DNA from: Bretschneidera sinensis
Lineage: Eukaryota; Streptophyta; Magnoliopsida; Brassicales; Akaniaceae
NCBI GenBank assembly: GCA_023935145.1
Contig: CM043699.1
Location: forward strand, 145,313,536 to 145,377,535
Direction of reading: 5' to 3'
DNA: 64,000 nt
Positions 47,534 to 58,994 of the stretch are shown one piece after another. A program made the translations under genes and the position numbers. Under the pieces are notes generated by a model. It worked only from the letters and a program-made list of their open reading frames with translations. It searched no databases and was not told where the DNA came from. Each line of letters starts with the position of its first letter. Within the stretch, counting starts at the first letter, position 1.

Positions 47534-48397
47534 ATGGGGAAGAAAATGAAGCTCCCTTTCCTCTCAAAGAACACACAAGCAGTTAGATCCTCCTCATGGG
47601 CATGGCCTTCTTGTCATCAACCAAGAACCCTCTCTTTTAGAACCACCACTACAACTGATCACAACATGCTCAAGACCATAAACTCAGCCTACTTAGATGC
47701 CACCATTGATAATAATATTGCAGCTGAGTCATGGTTCACCAACTCGTCCGAGTCAGCCAGCAGTTTCTCCACAGCAACATCAGATGATCATCATCAGTAC
47801 TACTTAGGCCCCAAGTCCACTGAGACAGTGATTCGAGGGTTAAGGTCAGAGAGGCTTTTCTTTGAGCCAGGAGAGACAAGCTCCATACTAGATCAAGAAG
47901 CCATCAATAAAGGCCTTGTATTCAAAGAGAGCGTTGTGTTGTCAATGGAATCTCAAGACCCTTATGTGGATTTCAGAAAGTCAATGGAAGAAATGGTGGA
48001 GGCACATGGGTTGGAAGAGTGGGAGGGGCTTGAGGAGCTCTTGTGTTGTTATTTGAGAGTGAATGGAAAGAGCAACCATGGCTACATTGTTTCTGCTTTT
48101 GTTGATTTGCTTGTGGGTCTTGCTCTTGCTTCTTCTTCTTCTTCTACTACCACTACTGCTATTGCTGCTAACAATACTTCTTGCTCTTGTTCTCATGACT
48201 CTCCTTTCTCTCCTGTATCCTTTTATGCCTCATCGTCTTCTTTTTCCGATGATTCTTCTTCAACTACTACTACTCATTGTGTTTCTTCATTAGAAGCTGA
48301 TCAGGAGGAGATTATTGCTCATAATACTCCTTTATCTTCATTATTAGAAGCTGAGGATGAGATTAAAGATAAAGATGATGATAATGTTTCATCTTAA
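47534..48397 (+). CDS. OFP: OVATE family protein (OFP13-like transcriptional repressor)
   Basis: The intronless ORF of 287 residues begins MGKKMKLPFLSKNTQ, with WPSCHQPRTLSFR at 24-36, the conserved N-terminus of the OFP13/OFP15/OFP16/OFP18 group. The C-terminal OVATE domain spans about residues 133-193 (VVLSMESQDPYVDFRKSMEE, then the LEELLCCYLRVN and HGYIVSAFVDLL helices). OFPs are plant nuclear repressors that bind KNOX/BELL TALE factors and affect cell elongation, secondary walls and fruit shape. A long Ser/Thr tail (about 200-260) and an acidic end follow the domain. The frame is intact. The start is fixed by the family N-terminus. The exact paralogue is uncertain. Confidence 0.92.
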   Translation: MGKKMKLPFLSKNTQAVRSSSWAWPSCHQPRTLSFRTTTTTDHNMLKTINSAYLDATIDNNIAAESWFTNSSESASSFSTATSDDHHQYYLGPKSTETVIRGLRSERLFFEPGETSSILDQEAINKGLVFKESVVLSMESQDPYVDFRKSMEEMVEAHGLEEWEGLEELLCCYLRVNGKSNHGYIVSAFVDLLVGLALASSSSSTTTTAIAANNTSCSCSHDSPFSPVSFYASSSSFSDDSSSTTTTHCVSSLEADQEEIIAHNTPLSSLLEAEDEIKDKDDDNVSS

Positions 48398-50679
48398 TCA
48401 GGTGCTTTCTTAATTAATTTAGGTTTTTTTTTTATTCAATGGATCAGGTGTGTACTAATTAAGCTGTTAGCTTTTGAGAAATGATATAAAAACTTTTTGA
48501 TGAATCTAGCTTTTCATGATATGACATTAACATATTAAATTCACCTTAAAGCATAAGTAGCTTTAAATTAAAGATTTTTTTTAAAAAAATAAAATTTTAA
48601 CTAAACATTATTTTTTATAATGATTAAAACACCATTATATTGTTGGTAAAAAATAATGATCGATTAACATTTACGATCTGAGTCTATACACCTCAAGTAA
48701 AAAATAATTATTAAGTAATTATGATAATTTTAATAATTTTATTTATCAATTATTTATCTCAAAATTATTTATAATACAAATTTTTAAGTTATTTGAATTC
48801 ATATTTTTCTTTAAAAAATAAAAAAAAATAAGGGTTCATTTTAATTTTTAAAATAAAAAAGTTTTTTTTTCTTTTATGATGGTTTTCAATATTCATTTAT
48901 TTGAGATGTTAGGCTATTTAATTTTATAAATAAAAACATATCAACAAACTTTTCATTCAAAATATTTAATTTTCTTTTATGATGGTATTTGACTTTCATT
49001 TATTTGAGGATGCGACACGTAATGATATCATAATATTTTTTAAAATATAAAATATATGAAGTAAAATTTGTTTTATACCATATAATAGAATATAAATCTA
49101 TTTAAAATATACTTTTAACAGGTTATAAAAAAGAACGATAATAATTTTCTTTTTTAAAAAAAAAACCCTAAAAAATTCTTTGTTAAATATGTTTCATTCC
49201 TAGTATTTATATTTTTAAAATGTAACATTTACGATACTTAAGTGTGCTTTGGTTATCATAAAAAGTAATATATAGTTAAAATTTTATTTCATTAAAAAAA
49301 TTCATTTTGAAGCTACTTGATCGTAGTAATTGGTGTTTTGGGAGTGAATAAGAGGTTTTAAAAATGCTTGGTATATTAGTATCATTTCAGCAAACTTAAA
49401 GAAAATACAATGTTATTTATCTGTAATTTTTCTATCACGGAGTAATTAAAAATAAAAATTGCAGGGCACCTTATCAAAACTCTGCATGCCCATGAGAAAA
49501 TTTGAATTTTTTTTTTTGAATCTCTCCCTCCCATTCAAGCGAACTAAATGTTATGAGAAAAAACAAGAGATGGGCACGTTCTTTGTTGTGAGGAGAATGT
49601 CTCTGCCAAAACATATATGTAATGAGTGGTGCAAAGAGACCGTTGAGATTTAAAGAGCAGATAATTACGAGTACTTAATTACATGCCTTAACTGGTTATT
49701 GGCTTATTGCCATCCTTTTTTTTAAGGCAACTTTCCAACTGAAAATCAATGTAATATCAAGTGATACTGGCAGTATATGTCCTAGGGATCCATTTACTAC
49801 CATAACAAAATTTCGAATGAAAGAAAGTAAAATTTCAATTTTGAAAATGGGTGACAGTAAATTGACATTTTTTAAGCGATGTTACACAAATACTTACAAT
49901 ATAATATTAATCACGCGATCAATATGACAGTGAATTGACATATGTCAACGCTCCATGTTCAAGATTTTTGGTTCAGCATAGATACCTCCTCGGCTTCAAT
50001 ATCTAGAGCTGAGATTCTTGTCCGAGCGGCGAAGCTTCTAAACCTTGTGCATGGTTTAATGAAAAAATTAATCACACGATTATCGATGTACAGATAATGC
50101 TAATTAAATTTAGGTTAGCTGGAAAAAAATTTAAATTTAAATTAAATTTGGGTTGTACATATGAGGTGAATGGGGTTGAGTACTTGATTCCTCTACCTTA
50201 TAGCTATGTGATTAAATGGAAGGGCCCAAAATTTCTGGCGATGCATGTTTTTTTCTCTCTTGAATTTCAAAATCACAGTAATTAAGAGTTCTTATAATAG
50301 CAAATCTCAAGAAAAGCTCACTCTACCAAGGAAATGTTGTTCATAGGGTTAGTTAAGCTTGATTGGAATCAATTATAGAGAAAAAAACTAGTTCTTGGAA
50401 ATCATAAGTCAAAAAGATCTATTTTAATGAGTGCATTGTGTCCATATAGTAATGTTATTATTAGAAAATTTGAAGATCGATGATTAACTATCGTTAATAT
50501 AAAATATCTTTAAATTTTATTAGAAAACATAGTTATTTAATTTTTTTTTTCTTGTATTGTGATTAGATTCAAAATCTGATTAAGTGATATTGAAAGCTCA
50601 ATTAAAACATGGAGGTTTTGATTGAGTGGAGACAAACCCGATCTAGAGGTCGAAGTGTATAGGGATTTAAATCGAGAGA
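48398..50679. other. AT-rich intergenic DNA
   Basis: It holds the probable 3' UTR of the OFP gene, then very AT-rich sequence without recognisable genes or repeats. Confidence 0.35.
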
Positions 50680-50685
50680 AGAATT

Positions 50686-51226
50686 TGTTGGGATACTTCT
50701 CAAATCTCATATCGAATAAAAGTGTTATTGTAACTATTTCTAGTCTCACATCATCTATGTGTCAAAAGAATGTGGGTCCTAGGTATTATAAGCATGGACA
50801 TCAAGAGAGTTAGCCCGTCACCCATATTCCTGAAGCAAAAATAGTTGGTCAGATATAGAGTATAGCAACCCAAACACCAATATAGCTTATAAAAGAAGGC
50901 TTTATAAGGATCCAAGGGTTGAGAGTTTTAGGTGTATTGGAGTTTAGATTGTGAGATTGGGGAGATAGTTTTGTCTAGAAAAATTGTGTACTGTGGAGTA
51001 ATGAGTTTTTGTAACTTTTCTCCATCCAAAGGTTGCAATGAGTGTTTTAGTAAAGTTTTGATTAGAGACGTTGTACAATTGATGCAGTTGAGAATTAATA
51101 ATGGATTTATTCTCCTGTGGACGTAGGTAAGAGGTGCCGAACCATATTAAAATTCATGTGTTTATTTTCTCTTTACTTTTGCTACTGTGATTATATGATT
51201 ATTAATTGGGTACCGGATTCCCAACA
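50686..51226 (+). mobile_element. Solo Copia LTR with TSD AGAATT
   Basis: The 541-bp segment has perfect 8-bp inverted ends (TGTTGGGA...TCCCAACA) and is flanked by AGAATT at 50680-50685 and 51227-51232. The sequence near its end (CCTGTGGACGTAGGTAAG, CCGAACCATATTAAAATTC) is characteristic of plant Copia LTRs. No primer-binding site or coding DNA follows, so it is a solo LTR. Confidence 0.9.
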
Positions 51227-51348
51227 AGAATTATTATATGGACACAATGCACTCATGCATGTATGATACTATAGTGACCATATTATCACTAGTGTATGGA
51301 AACATCGATGACTAATTTGATTTGGTCCATTTTTGTTTGATACGTGTT

Positions 51349-51896
51349 CGCTTGAAAAAACTAATCTTGACAATAAATAGATGTAGGCATGTGAGAGCCT
51401 TACTCGACTCAATTAAAAACTTTCCTAGAAATTAGAAGTTTGGCAATTAAATCAAATGATTGAATTTTGGATCCCTTCGGTCTAACTACTCAATACGAAG
51501 CAAGGTAATTCTGTTAACAAAAGGTAAGGTGGTGAGCATATGAATTTAAATAGTGACAAAAAGTTGTAGCATCAATTAAAGACAATGTAAGAATCTTAAA
51601 TATCAACTTTCAATCATAGAGAAACTAGTTTTATTTCATCAAACTTTGACAAATTTGCAACAAAAATTAAATTTGAGCACTGCATTGACCGAGCAATCAT
51701 AAAATAAATGGAGTAAACAGATGTGAACGAATTTATATCGATACGAACATTATTGAAGATAATCTCTGTCATCATACTTTCATGAACTTGCTTCACAAGA
51801 TACTTACACCATTAGAGACTTGACTAACTGATGGATGGAGACAATAATTGATTTCTAATACTACTTGAACTACTCAATATATGATTCTAGAAGTGT
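51349..51896 (+). repeat. Diverged repeat, copy A (uninterrupted)
   Basis: This segment matches 53160-53341 joined to 63324-63703. It therefore shows the site before the Athila-like insertion: ACAAAAGG, then TAAGG, then TGGTGAGC. The repeat's own nature is unknown. Confidence 0.8.
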
Positions 51897-52235
51897 TTGG
51901 TTGAAAACAATCTTTGGAAAAATATTCGTGTGGGACGTGCCTGGACCTTTATAAGGTTCAAAGATTCTTACTATGCTTGAAATAAATTTGGCAATAACTA
52001 TAAAATAAGATCTAACAATTGTAGTAATTAAGTTTCTTTTACAAAAGATGAAGCAATGTAATTCTCTAAGTAGAAGGCCGAAATGGCGATGGAAGAAGAA
52101 TATAAATATTCGATCAGCATCTTAATTAATGTCTTCTAAAATATTCAACAATACAGCCGAAAATAATTGAAACAACTTGTTGAAATATCAATAATTTGAC
52201 TAATACTACCTTGAGATACTTGATTAACACAACTA

Positions 52236-52583
52236 GTGTTGTCAGCAATTGTCTCATGATGGAAGCCGAAGTTGAGCCAAGTCACAATCAAAATATGATG
52301 CTTGTGTGCTGTGCGGTTTAAGAGATTAGAGTTGCACTCTGGCTAACAGCTATAGCTTTTGGCGCAGTGATAGGCGCTCGATCCTGACAAATGATATCAG
52401 AGCCAAGGTCACAGGTTCTATTCCCAGAGGTGCAATTGCTGAGGGGGAGATTGTTGGCAGGTGTTGTCAACAATTGTCTAATGGCGGAGGCCTAGGTGGG
52501 GCCAAGTCACAATCGAAATGTGGTGTTTGTGTGTTGTGCGGTTTTAAGAGCTTTTGGCGCAGTGGTAAGCACTCGATCTTGAC
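52236..52583 (+). repeat. 225-bp tandem duplication with tRNA-like SINE units
   Basis: Two copies (from 52236 and 52461) share GTTGTCA.CAATTGTCT, CCAAGTCACAATC and TGTGCGGTTT. Each includes a Pol III A-box-like TTTTGGCGCAGTG.TA and CACTCGATC..GACA (near 52355 and 52553). Only the first retains the B-box-like GGTTCTATTCCC (about 52412). It looks like a tRNA-related SINE that was duplicated in tandem, the second copy cut short. Confidence 0.55.
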
Positions 52584-53159
52584 AGTTATATTGATTATAA
52601 ATCATCAATGATTTATCGTGGCTTTTATTTCCATTTGTCAACGACATTTCTTGAGGCCTTCTTATGCTTAGACTACAAAATTTAGGACAATACATATTTT
52701 TTTTGCCATGGCTTACTTGAGTTTGGGCATTCTTTCTCTAATGGCCTTTATCAATATTAATTTTTGGGCCTTCTTCTCGAGACCTACTTTCTGTTATTCA
52801 TACCATAAATTGGCCAAAATTATCATTCACTTTTTTTTTCTAATAAATTAGTCATTTTGGAATATGTTTCATTTAGTTCCATGGACACTTTTATTAACTA
52901 GTCGGCCCTAGTGATGGATCGCTCCATGTCAACCTGATAAGATGATTACAATTGGCTAAAGTTTTTTGCCAAACCTTTTAAATTACTAGAAAAATGGTTA
53001 AAATTTTATATTTATTATGGCAAAACATGATTTGCTTGCTCATTATGAGGGTATCCCATAGTATATAACTTCATATCATCAACCTGCTCTATTGCGGCAG
53101 ATTTAGTGTTTTTTTTTCACCATCCTTGTTGGTCCCACCAAGCGTGCTAAAAAAGATGC

Positions 53160-53341
53160 TCGCTTGGAAAAGCTAATCATGGCAATAAATAGATGCGGAC
53201 GTGTCAATAGCTTACTTAGGCTCAATTAGTAACTTTCCTAATAATTAGAAGTTTGATAATTAAATCAAACGTTGGATTTTTGGTCCCTTTTGTCGAACTA
53301 CTCAAAATGAAGCAAGATAATTCTCTTGACAAAAGGTTAGA
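53160..53341 (+). repeat. Diverged repeat, copy B, left part
   Basis: This matches the first third of copy A (51349-51525). It breaks at the 5-bp target site TTAGA (53337-53341), where the Athila-like element begins. The remainder is at 63324-63703. Confidence 0.8.
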
Positions 53342-54610
53342 TATTGTGCCAATTATCTACCTAAATAAATATACAAATAACCGTACTAGTTTTACTTGCA
53401 AGTGCACAAGGTCAGTGGTAGCATAGTGTGCAAGTGCGAGATCATTTTCCACGGGGATTGGTGAATTTCAATTTAGAATTAGTTTCTTCAAAGTAAGAAG
53501 ATGAATAGCTGTAGATTGTGAGTTTATAATAATGAGAACATAGGACTATGATATCTACCACTAATTATACTTTCCCACTAAATAAGGTGCCAATGCTCTA
53601 GCTTTATCATGAATATTTAATGGTTGCCAACCTAAGGGCTTGGCCCACACCTTAGGCTATTGATCTACCTATGCAACGAGTTAGACATGGTGTATACTCT
53701 AACTCTTTTCTCTCTTAAGGGATTCAGCATGGGTGTATATTGAGTTGTTCCTTAAGAGAGCATGATGGCTATAGAGATCGGCAACCATATGGGACCTAGG
53801 GCTTAGTCCGCTCTCAGTTTCCCATGTTGATTAACCCGAGAATTCGGTGTGGATATCTCTTATTACTAATGTCGAACCCAGAACTCGGTCATCCAAATTG
53901 ATTCGACTAACTTATCCATACCACATGCATACATTGATCAGACACACACATATGAGGAATTTAAATACAAACAGGCATTAATCAAGTTAAACATTCTAAT
54001 AAGGCTATAGCAAAGATAATCAATGAATAAACATGTGGAAAAGCATAACTAGGGCTTCAATCGAGCCCTATAAGAGTTTAGTTACACATGCTAGTTGAAC
54101 TAAACATTCTAAACATAATGAAATAAAACAGAAAAATAAAACCGAAGAAGACTCAGGAGACGAGTCGTCAATTCCTCTCCTAAGCCTTGCTACTTCGAAA
54201 CTAAAACAAAATATATGGTCTATTTGTTTTACAGGGCTATTTATAGGACCCTCACGGTGTCCCGAAACCCTAATTTCCTATTTGGAATCCGGAGACTTCT
54301 TTCCATATCTGGCTCTGCTGCCTCTGGAGTGATTGCACTTGATCCTATGCGGGATGTGCTCAAGCGCATGTATGCACTCGAGCCTTCTTCAAGTGTGCTC
54401 GATCATAAGGGAAGTGCGCTCGAGCGCACCTTGTTGGATGGTAGAACTTGACTTTTGCTCCTAAAAGCTCCAAATTATCATCTTTTTGTCCAAGTCCTGT
54501 GAAAAACACATAAAACACGAAAATGAAGTAGAATCTACTAAAATAGATAAGTAAAGAGTCTAACAAGCGTAAATTAAGGGGCTTAAATATGACTATTTAA
54601 ACACTTATCA
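53342..54610 (-). repeat. Athila-like 3' LTR
   Basis: 1269 bp, with a polypurine tract (minus-strand AAGTTTAGGGGTG) immediately outside its start at 54611. The end that should read CA on the minus strand reads TA (53342-53343), a C-to-T change. It has several GCGCTCGAGC-like motifs at 54340-54432. Confidence 0.9.
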
Positions 54611-56154
54611 CACCCCTAAACTTACATATTGCTAGTCCCTTAGCAATACAAAACTAAAGACCATGTTAAAACAAAATTTAAAGATATTTTCATGATATTC
54701 AAAAATTTGGGTTGTGCGTAAAACCATGATAACCGTTCATGAGTAAGCTTATAATAGAAACACATTTTTGTATTGAAAAAGGATTTTCAAAAGCTCATGT
54801 TACTTACCTAAGGCTGGCTTAAGGCATCGCAAGTTTGATTTGTGTGTGATGACTTAGCACATATAGGATGGGGTTTCCATATAATTTTAGTATATAGTGT
54901 TTCGGTGCCCAATCTTTTATCGAATTCCTTATCAAAGAGAACAAAAATGGCATAATACTTGCTTCTTTTTCTTTTTCTTTTATCATGCGATCTTTGCCAT
55001 GTTGAGTTCCATCGAGCTTTCTAATTGACCCTTGTAACGAGTGTTTAGCCAATGACTCCCAAACCAGATGGTTTTAGGGCATTAGGTGTAAAGACACCCC
55101 TAAGACTTATTAACTCGAGTCAAAAAGGCTACAAAACCAACAGGTTTTTAATGCTTCTAAATGAAATGCCCACCTTTTGATGTGAACACTCAACGCTTAC
55201 TAAGGCAAGAGGCCCAGTTACTCAGCGAAAAATTTTATTATGATCATTAAAGGCTTACTTCTCACCTTTTGACATGAACACTCACTGCTTATTGAGGCAA
55301 GAGGCCTAGTTACTCAGTGAAAAGTTTTTAATGATCATTAGAAGCTTTCGATTTTCTTTTTGCATGATGAACATTTTTTTCTTTCTTATGCCAAAGTGTT
55401 CTTTTTAACAAGCTATCCGATTATAGTTAGGTTATGGAAACATATATAAAATAATTATGTGTCATACCCCACACAAATGCGTGCTAAATATGCTTGTGCA
55501 AATTTGGATCAAACTCGTGAATTCTTAGGTGCCTTGAGGTAGGTAACTAAACTTTGTAAAATTCCTATTACAAGACTATGTGTTCCAGCTTTTAAGCTTA
55601 CTAATGAAGTGTTATCATATTTTTAAATCAACCAAAATTTTTGTTACCAAATGAACATGCATTTATCTTTTCTAAAAAAAAATAAAAAAAACTAGGACCT
55701 AATGTGTGCATATGTTTTAAGTGTGTGCGTAACAGTATCTCCCACTACCCCCAAACTTAAAATACACATTGTCCCCAATGTGTGTGGCATGGAAAGATCT
55801 GACCTGGGAGATGGAGAACTAGGTTGCTTGCTTTGCTTGTAACACGCCCCCAAACTTGAACTGGATGCACACACTAAGTACCTGACAAAGAAAAATAAAT
55901 GTTGTTCCGAAAAACAAGAAATATAAATAATAGATATGTAAATATAAATATAAACAAAAGAAAAGTGCTAAAAATGAAAAGGATATGTCTAGGGTGCCTC
56001 CCATGAGCGCTAAGTTTTACATCTTCAGCCGGACGGGGGATTCTCTCATTGCTGATCATCAGTGGGTGAAGTTGAAGAGGTACCGGGTGCAGGAGGTAGC
56101 TTCCGGTATAAATGCACTCGATCGTAAGGGGTATATGCGCTTGATCGTAATGCC
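54611..56154 (-). other. Athila-like 3' noncoding region
   Basis: The stretch between integrase and 3' LTR has no coding potential I can support. It contains polypurine-tract-like CCCCCAAACTT phrases (minus-strand AAGTTTGGGGG) at about 55748-55756 and 55849-55857, in addition to the one beside the LTR. Two GCGCTCGATCG-like motifs lie at 56117-56150. Confidence 0.6.
55171..55354. repeat. 92-bp imperfect tandem duplication
   Basis: CACCTTTTGA..TGAACACTCA opens units at 55171 and 55263. They share AGGCAAGAGGCC.AGTTACTCAG and end in ATGATCATTA. Confidence 0.85.
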
Positions 56155-56992
56155 TCAAATAGTGACGTTATGTGCTACAGATACTGGGATTTCAATTGGT
56201 TCAGGTGTCCGAGGATCAGATATATATTGTACAGCTTGACGTGTTAAGTTCTCGTCCCGATGAGGTATAGTGAGATCGAGGTATGCCTTGACTCGGTGTC
56301 CATTGACTGTGAATTTTTTATTACTAGTGGAGCTATGAATCTCCAAAGCCCCATGTGGAAAGACCTTGGTAACCACATACGGTCCAGCCCAACGGGACTT
56401 GAGTTTGCCTGGGAATAGCCTCAATCTTGAATTGTAGAGTAGCACCTTTTGTCCTACGTGAAATTCTTTTCGCACTAGTTGTGTCATGATAGGCCTTTGC
56501 CCTTTCCTTGTAAAGCTTGGCATTCTTATATGCGTCATACCGTAACTTTTCTAGCTCATTTAAGTGCAGCCTTCTTTTCTTACCCACTTGTTTCATATTG
56601 AAGTTGAATTGTTTAATGGCCCAATAGGCTCTATGTTCTAGCTCTACGGGTAGATGGCAAGCTTTGCCAAAGACTAAGCGGTATAGGGACATCCCAATTG
56701 GTGTCTTATAAGCTATCCAGTATGCCCACAGAGCATCGTTGAGTCGTAAAGACCAGTCCTTTCGACTAGGATTCACTGTTTTCTCCATGATACTTTTGAT
56801 TTCTCGGTTACTTATCTCCACTTGGGCACTATTCTGAGGGTGATATGGGGTGCCAACCTTATGGGTGATTCCATATTTTCTGATGAGTGCAGCAAAAGAA
56901 TGATGATGGAAGTGGCTGTCTCCATCACTGATGATCGCTCTTGATGTTCCGAACCGGGTAAAAATATTATCCTGTAGAAACTTTAACACCAC
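56155..56992 (-). pseudogene. Ty3/gypsy integrase core and C-terminal domain
   Basis: The 219-residue frame (56333-56992) begins [20 protein letters not shown] and includes SDGDSHF (catalytic Asp) and [20 protein letters not shown] (catalytic Glu). After a frame change near 56500 the C-terminal domain continues in 56155-56538 with [20 protein letters not shown] and [20 protein letters not shown]. The two frames overlap, so one frameshift splits the protein. Upstream, 56993-57124 still reads as integrase with a stop. Confidence 0.85.
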
Positions 56993-57124
56993 TTTGTGAT
57001 CATTAGTCTTTAAGGGGACTGCCTCGACCTATTTAGACACATAATCCACACCCACAAGAATATACAAATTACCAAAAGAATTGGGGAAATAACCCATGAA
57101 ATCAATGCCCTATACATCAAAAAG

Positions 57125-57535
57125 TTATACTATGTGGATATTTTGTAGGGGCATTTGGTTTCGGGATGAGATATTACCTGTTCGTTGGCATCTATCACAT
57201 GAGCTGCAGAATGTGAAGGCGTCTTTAAACAGATTAGGCCAATAAAAACTAGATTGTAGTACTTTAAGTGCTATTTTCTTGGCCCCAAAATGTCCTCCAC
57301 AAGCAAACTGGTGGTAGTGTTGTAATAAGCTCAAATGCTCATCTTCTGAGACACACCGTCGAATGATCTGATCGGGACAGAATTTGAAAAGGTAGGGATC
57401 GTCCCAATGGTAGTGTCGAGACATAGATATTAACTGCTTCTTTCCTTGTGTTGTCATACCTGGGGAAAAAACTTTAGCAGTTAGATAATTGACAATATCA
57501 GCATACCATGAGAGTTTTACCTCTAATGCGAACAA
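57125..57535 (-). pseudogene. Ty3/gypsy integrase zinc-binding (H2C2) domain
   Basis: The 136-residue frame has DPYLFKFCPDQIIRRCV, then HYHQFACGGHFGAKKIALK and SFYWPNLFKDAFTFCSSCDR, with the HHCC residues of the integrase N-terminal zinc finger. It stops just before the catalytic core. Confidence 0.85.
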
Positions 57536-57653
57536 CTACTCATCAGGGAAGTTCTTATTTAAAGGCAACTCATTTGTATCATTCTCATTGGGTAGCCTTG
57601 ATAGGTGATCTGCAACCACATTCTCATTGCCCTTCTTGTCTTTGATTTCCAAA

Positions 57654-57944
57654 TCAAATTCTTGCAATTAGGAGTACCCATCTGAATAACCTAGGTTTTG
57701 CATATTTCTTAGAAAACAAATATCTCAAAGCAGCATGGTCAGTGTATACAATAACTTTAGAGCCAATAAGATATGATCTAAACTTCTCTAAAGCAAAAAT
57801 AATAGCTAACAATTCTTTTTCAGTAGTAGAATAGTTAAGCTGAGCATCGTTTAAAGTTCTAGAAGCATAGTAAATAGCATAAGGTACCTTATTGACTCTT
57901 TGACCTAGGATAGCTCCTAAGGAGAAATCACTAGTGTCACACAT
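57654..57944 (-). pseudogene. Ty3/gypsy RNase H domain
   Basis: The frame starts [14 protein letters not shown] (first catalytic Asp), with [19 protein letters not shown] (Glu) and [14 protein letters not shown] (Asp), in the positions of a Ty3/gypsy RNase H. A frameshift separates it from RT upstream. Confidence 0.85.
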
Positions 57945-58146
57945 TAACTCGAATGGAAGGCTTCAATCTGGTACCATCATTATTGGGGCGGAGGTTAGAA
58001 CATCCTTCAGTGTGTTGAAAGCTGTCATACAGTTATCAGTCTACTCGAATTTGATATCTTTAGCTAACAATGCACACAGAGGTCTTGAAATCTTGGAGAA
58101 GTCCTTGATGAATCTTCTATAAAAACTAGTATGCCCGAGAAAGCTT

Positions 58147-58929
58147 CTAACACCCTTGACTGTGAGAGGGGGGTAGCTTTGAAATAATGTCTATTTTAGC
58201 CTTGTCTACCTCGATACCTCTGTTGGAGATGGAGTGACCCAACACAATGCCTTGTTGAACCATAAAGTGACATTTCTCCCAATTCAGCACTAAGTTACTT
58301 TCTTCATATCTCTCTAGGACACTCTCTAAATGATTTAGGCATTCACCAAAATTGGAACCAAAGACACCGAAGTCATCCATGAATACCTCAATGTATTTCT
58401 CCACCATATCAGAAAATATGTTCATCATACATCTTTGAAAAATGGCTGGTGCGTTACATAATCCAAATGGCATCCTCCGATAAGCAAATGTACTGAAAGG
58501 GCATGTCAAAGTAGTCTTTTCTTGATCTTCAGGTGCTATGAAAATCTGGTTGTATCCACTGTACCCATCCAAAAAGCAATAGTAGCTGTGGCCAGCTAAT
58601 CTTTCTAACATTTGATCAATGAATGGCAAAGGGAAATGATCTTTTCTAGTAACCTTGTTTAATCTTCAATAGTCAATACATACTCTCTAACCAGTTGTTT
58701 TTCTTATGGGTATGAGCTCTTCATTTTCATTCTTCACTATTGTGATCCCACACTTTTTAGGAACAACTTGAACCAGGTTTACCCACTTACTGTCGAAGAT
58801 AGGGTAGATAATGCCAACATCTAAGAGTTTTAATATCTCGGCCTTTACTACCTCTTTTATGTGTGGGTTAAGTCTTCTTTGAGCGTCTCGAGTGGGCCTT
58901 ACTTCATCCTCAAGGTATATATTATGCAT
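58147..58929 (-). pseudogene. Ty3/gypsy reverse transcriptase
   Basis: 58687-58929 gives the N-terminal part (RLNPHIKEVVKAEILKLLD, VQVVPKKCG). 58147-58629 gives the palm: YYCFLDGYSGYNQI, FAYRRMPFGLCNAPAIFQRC, and the catalytic FMDDFGVFG (YxDD-type). It ends with NWEKCHFMVQQGIVLGHSIS. A stop near 58687 and frame breaks split the domain. The sequence type is that of Athila elements. Confidence 0.9.
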
Positions 58930-58994
58930 GCACTTGGACGGACTTATTCCCTTAATGTCAATAATGGTCCATCTAATGGCGGATCTATGCTCCC

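Noticed and set aside
47981..48293. Minus-strand and alternative-frame ORFs over the OFP C-terminus (poly-Leu, Ser/Arg-rich)
   Set aside because: They come from the Ser/Thr repeat tail of OFP read in other frames.
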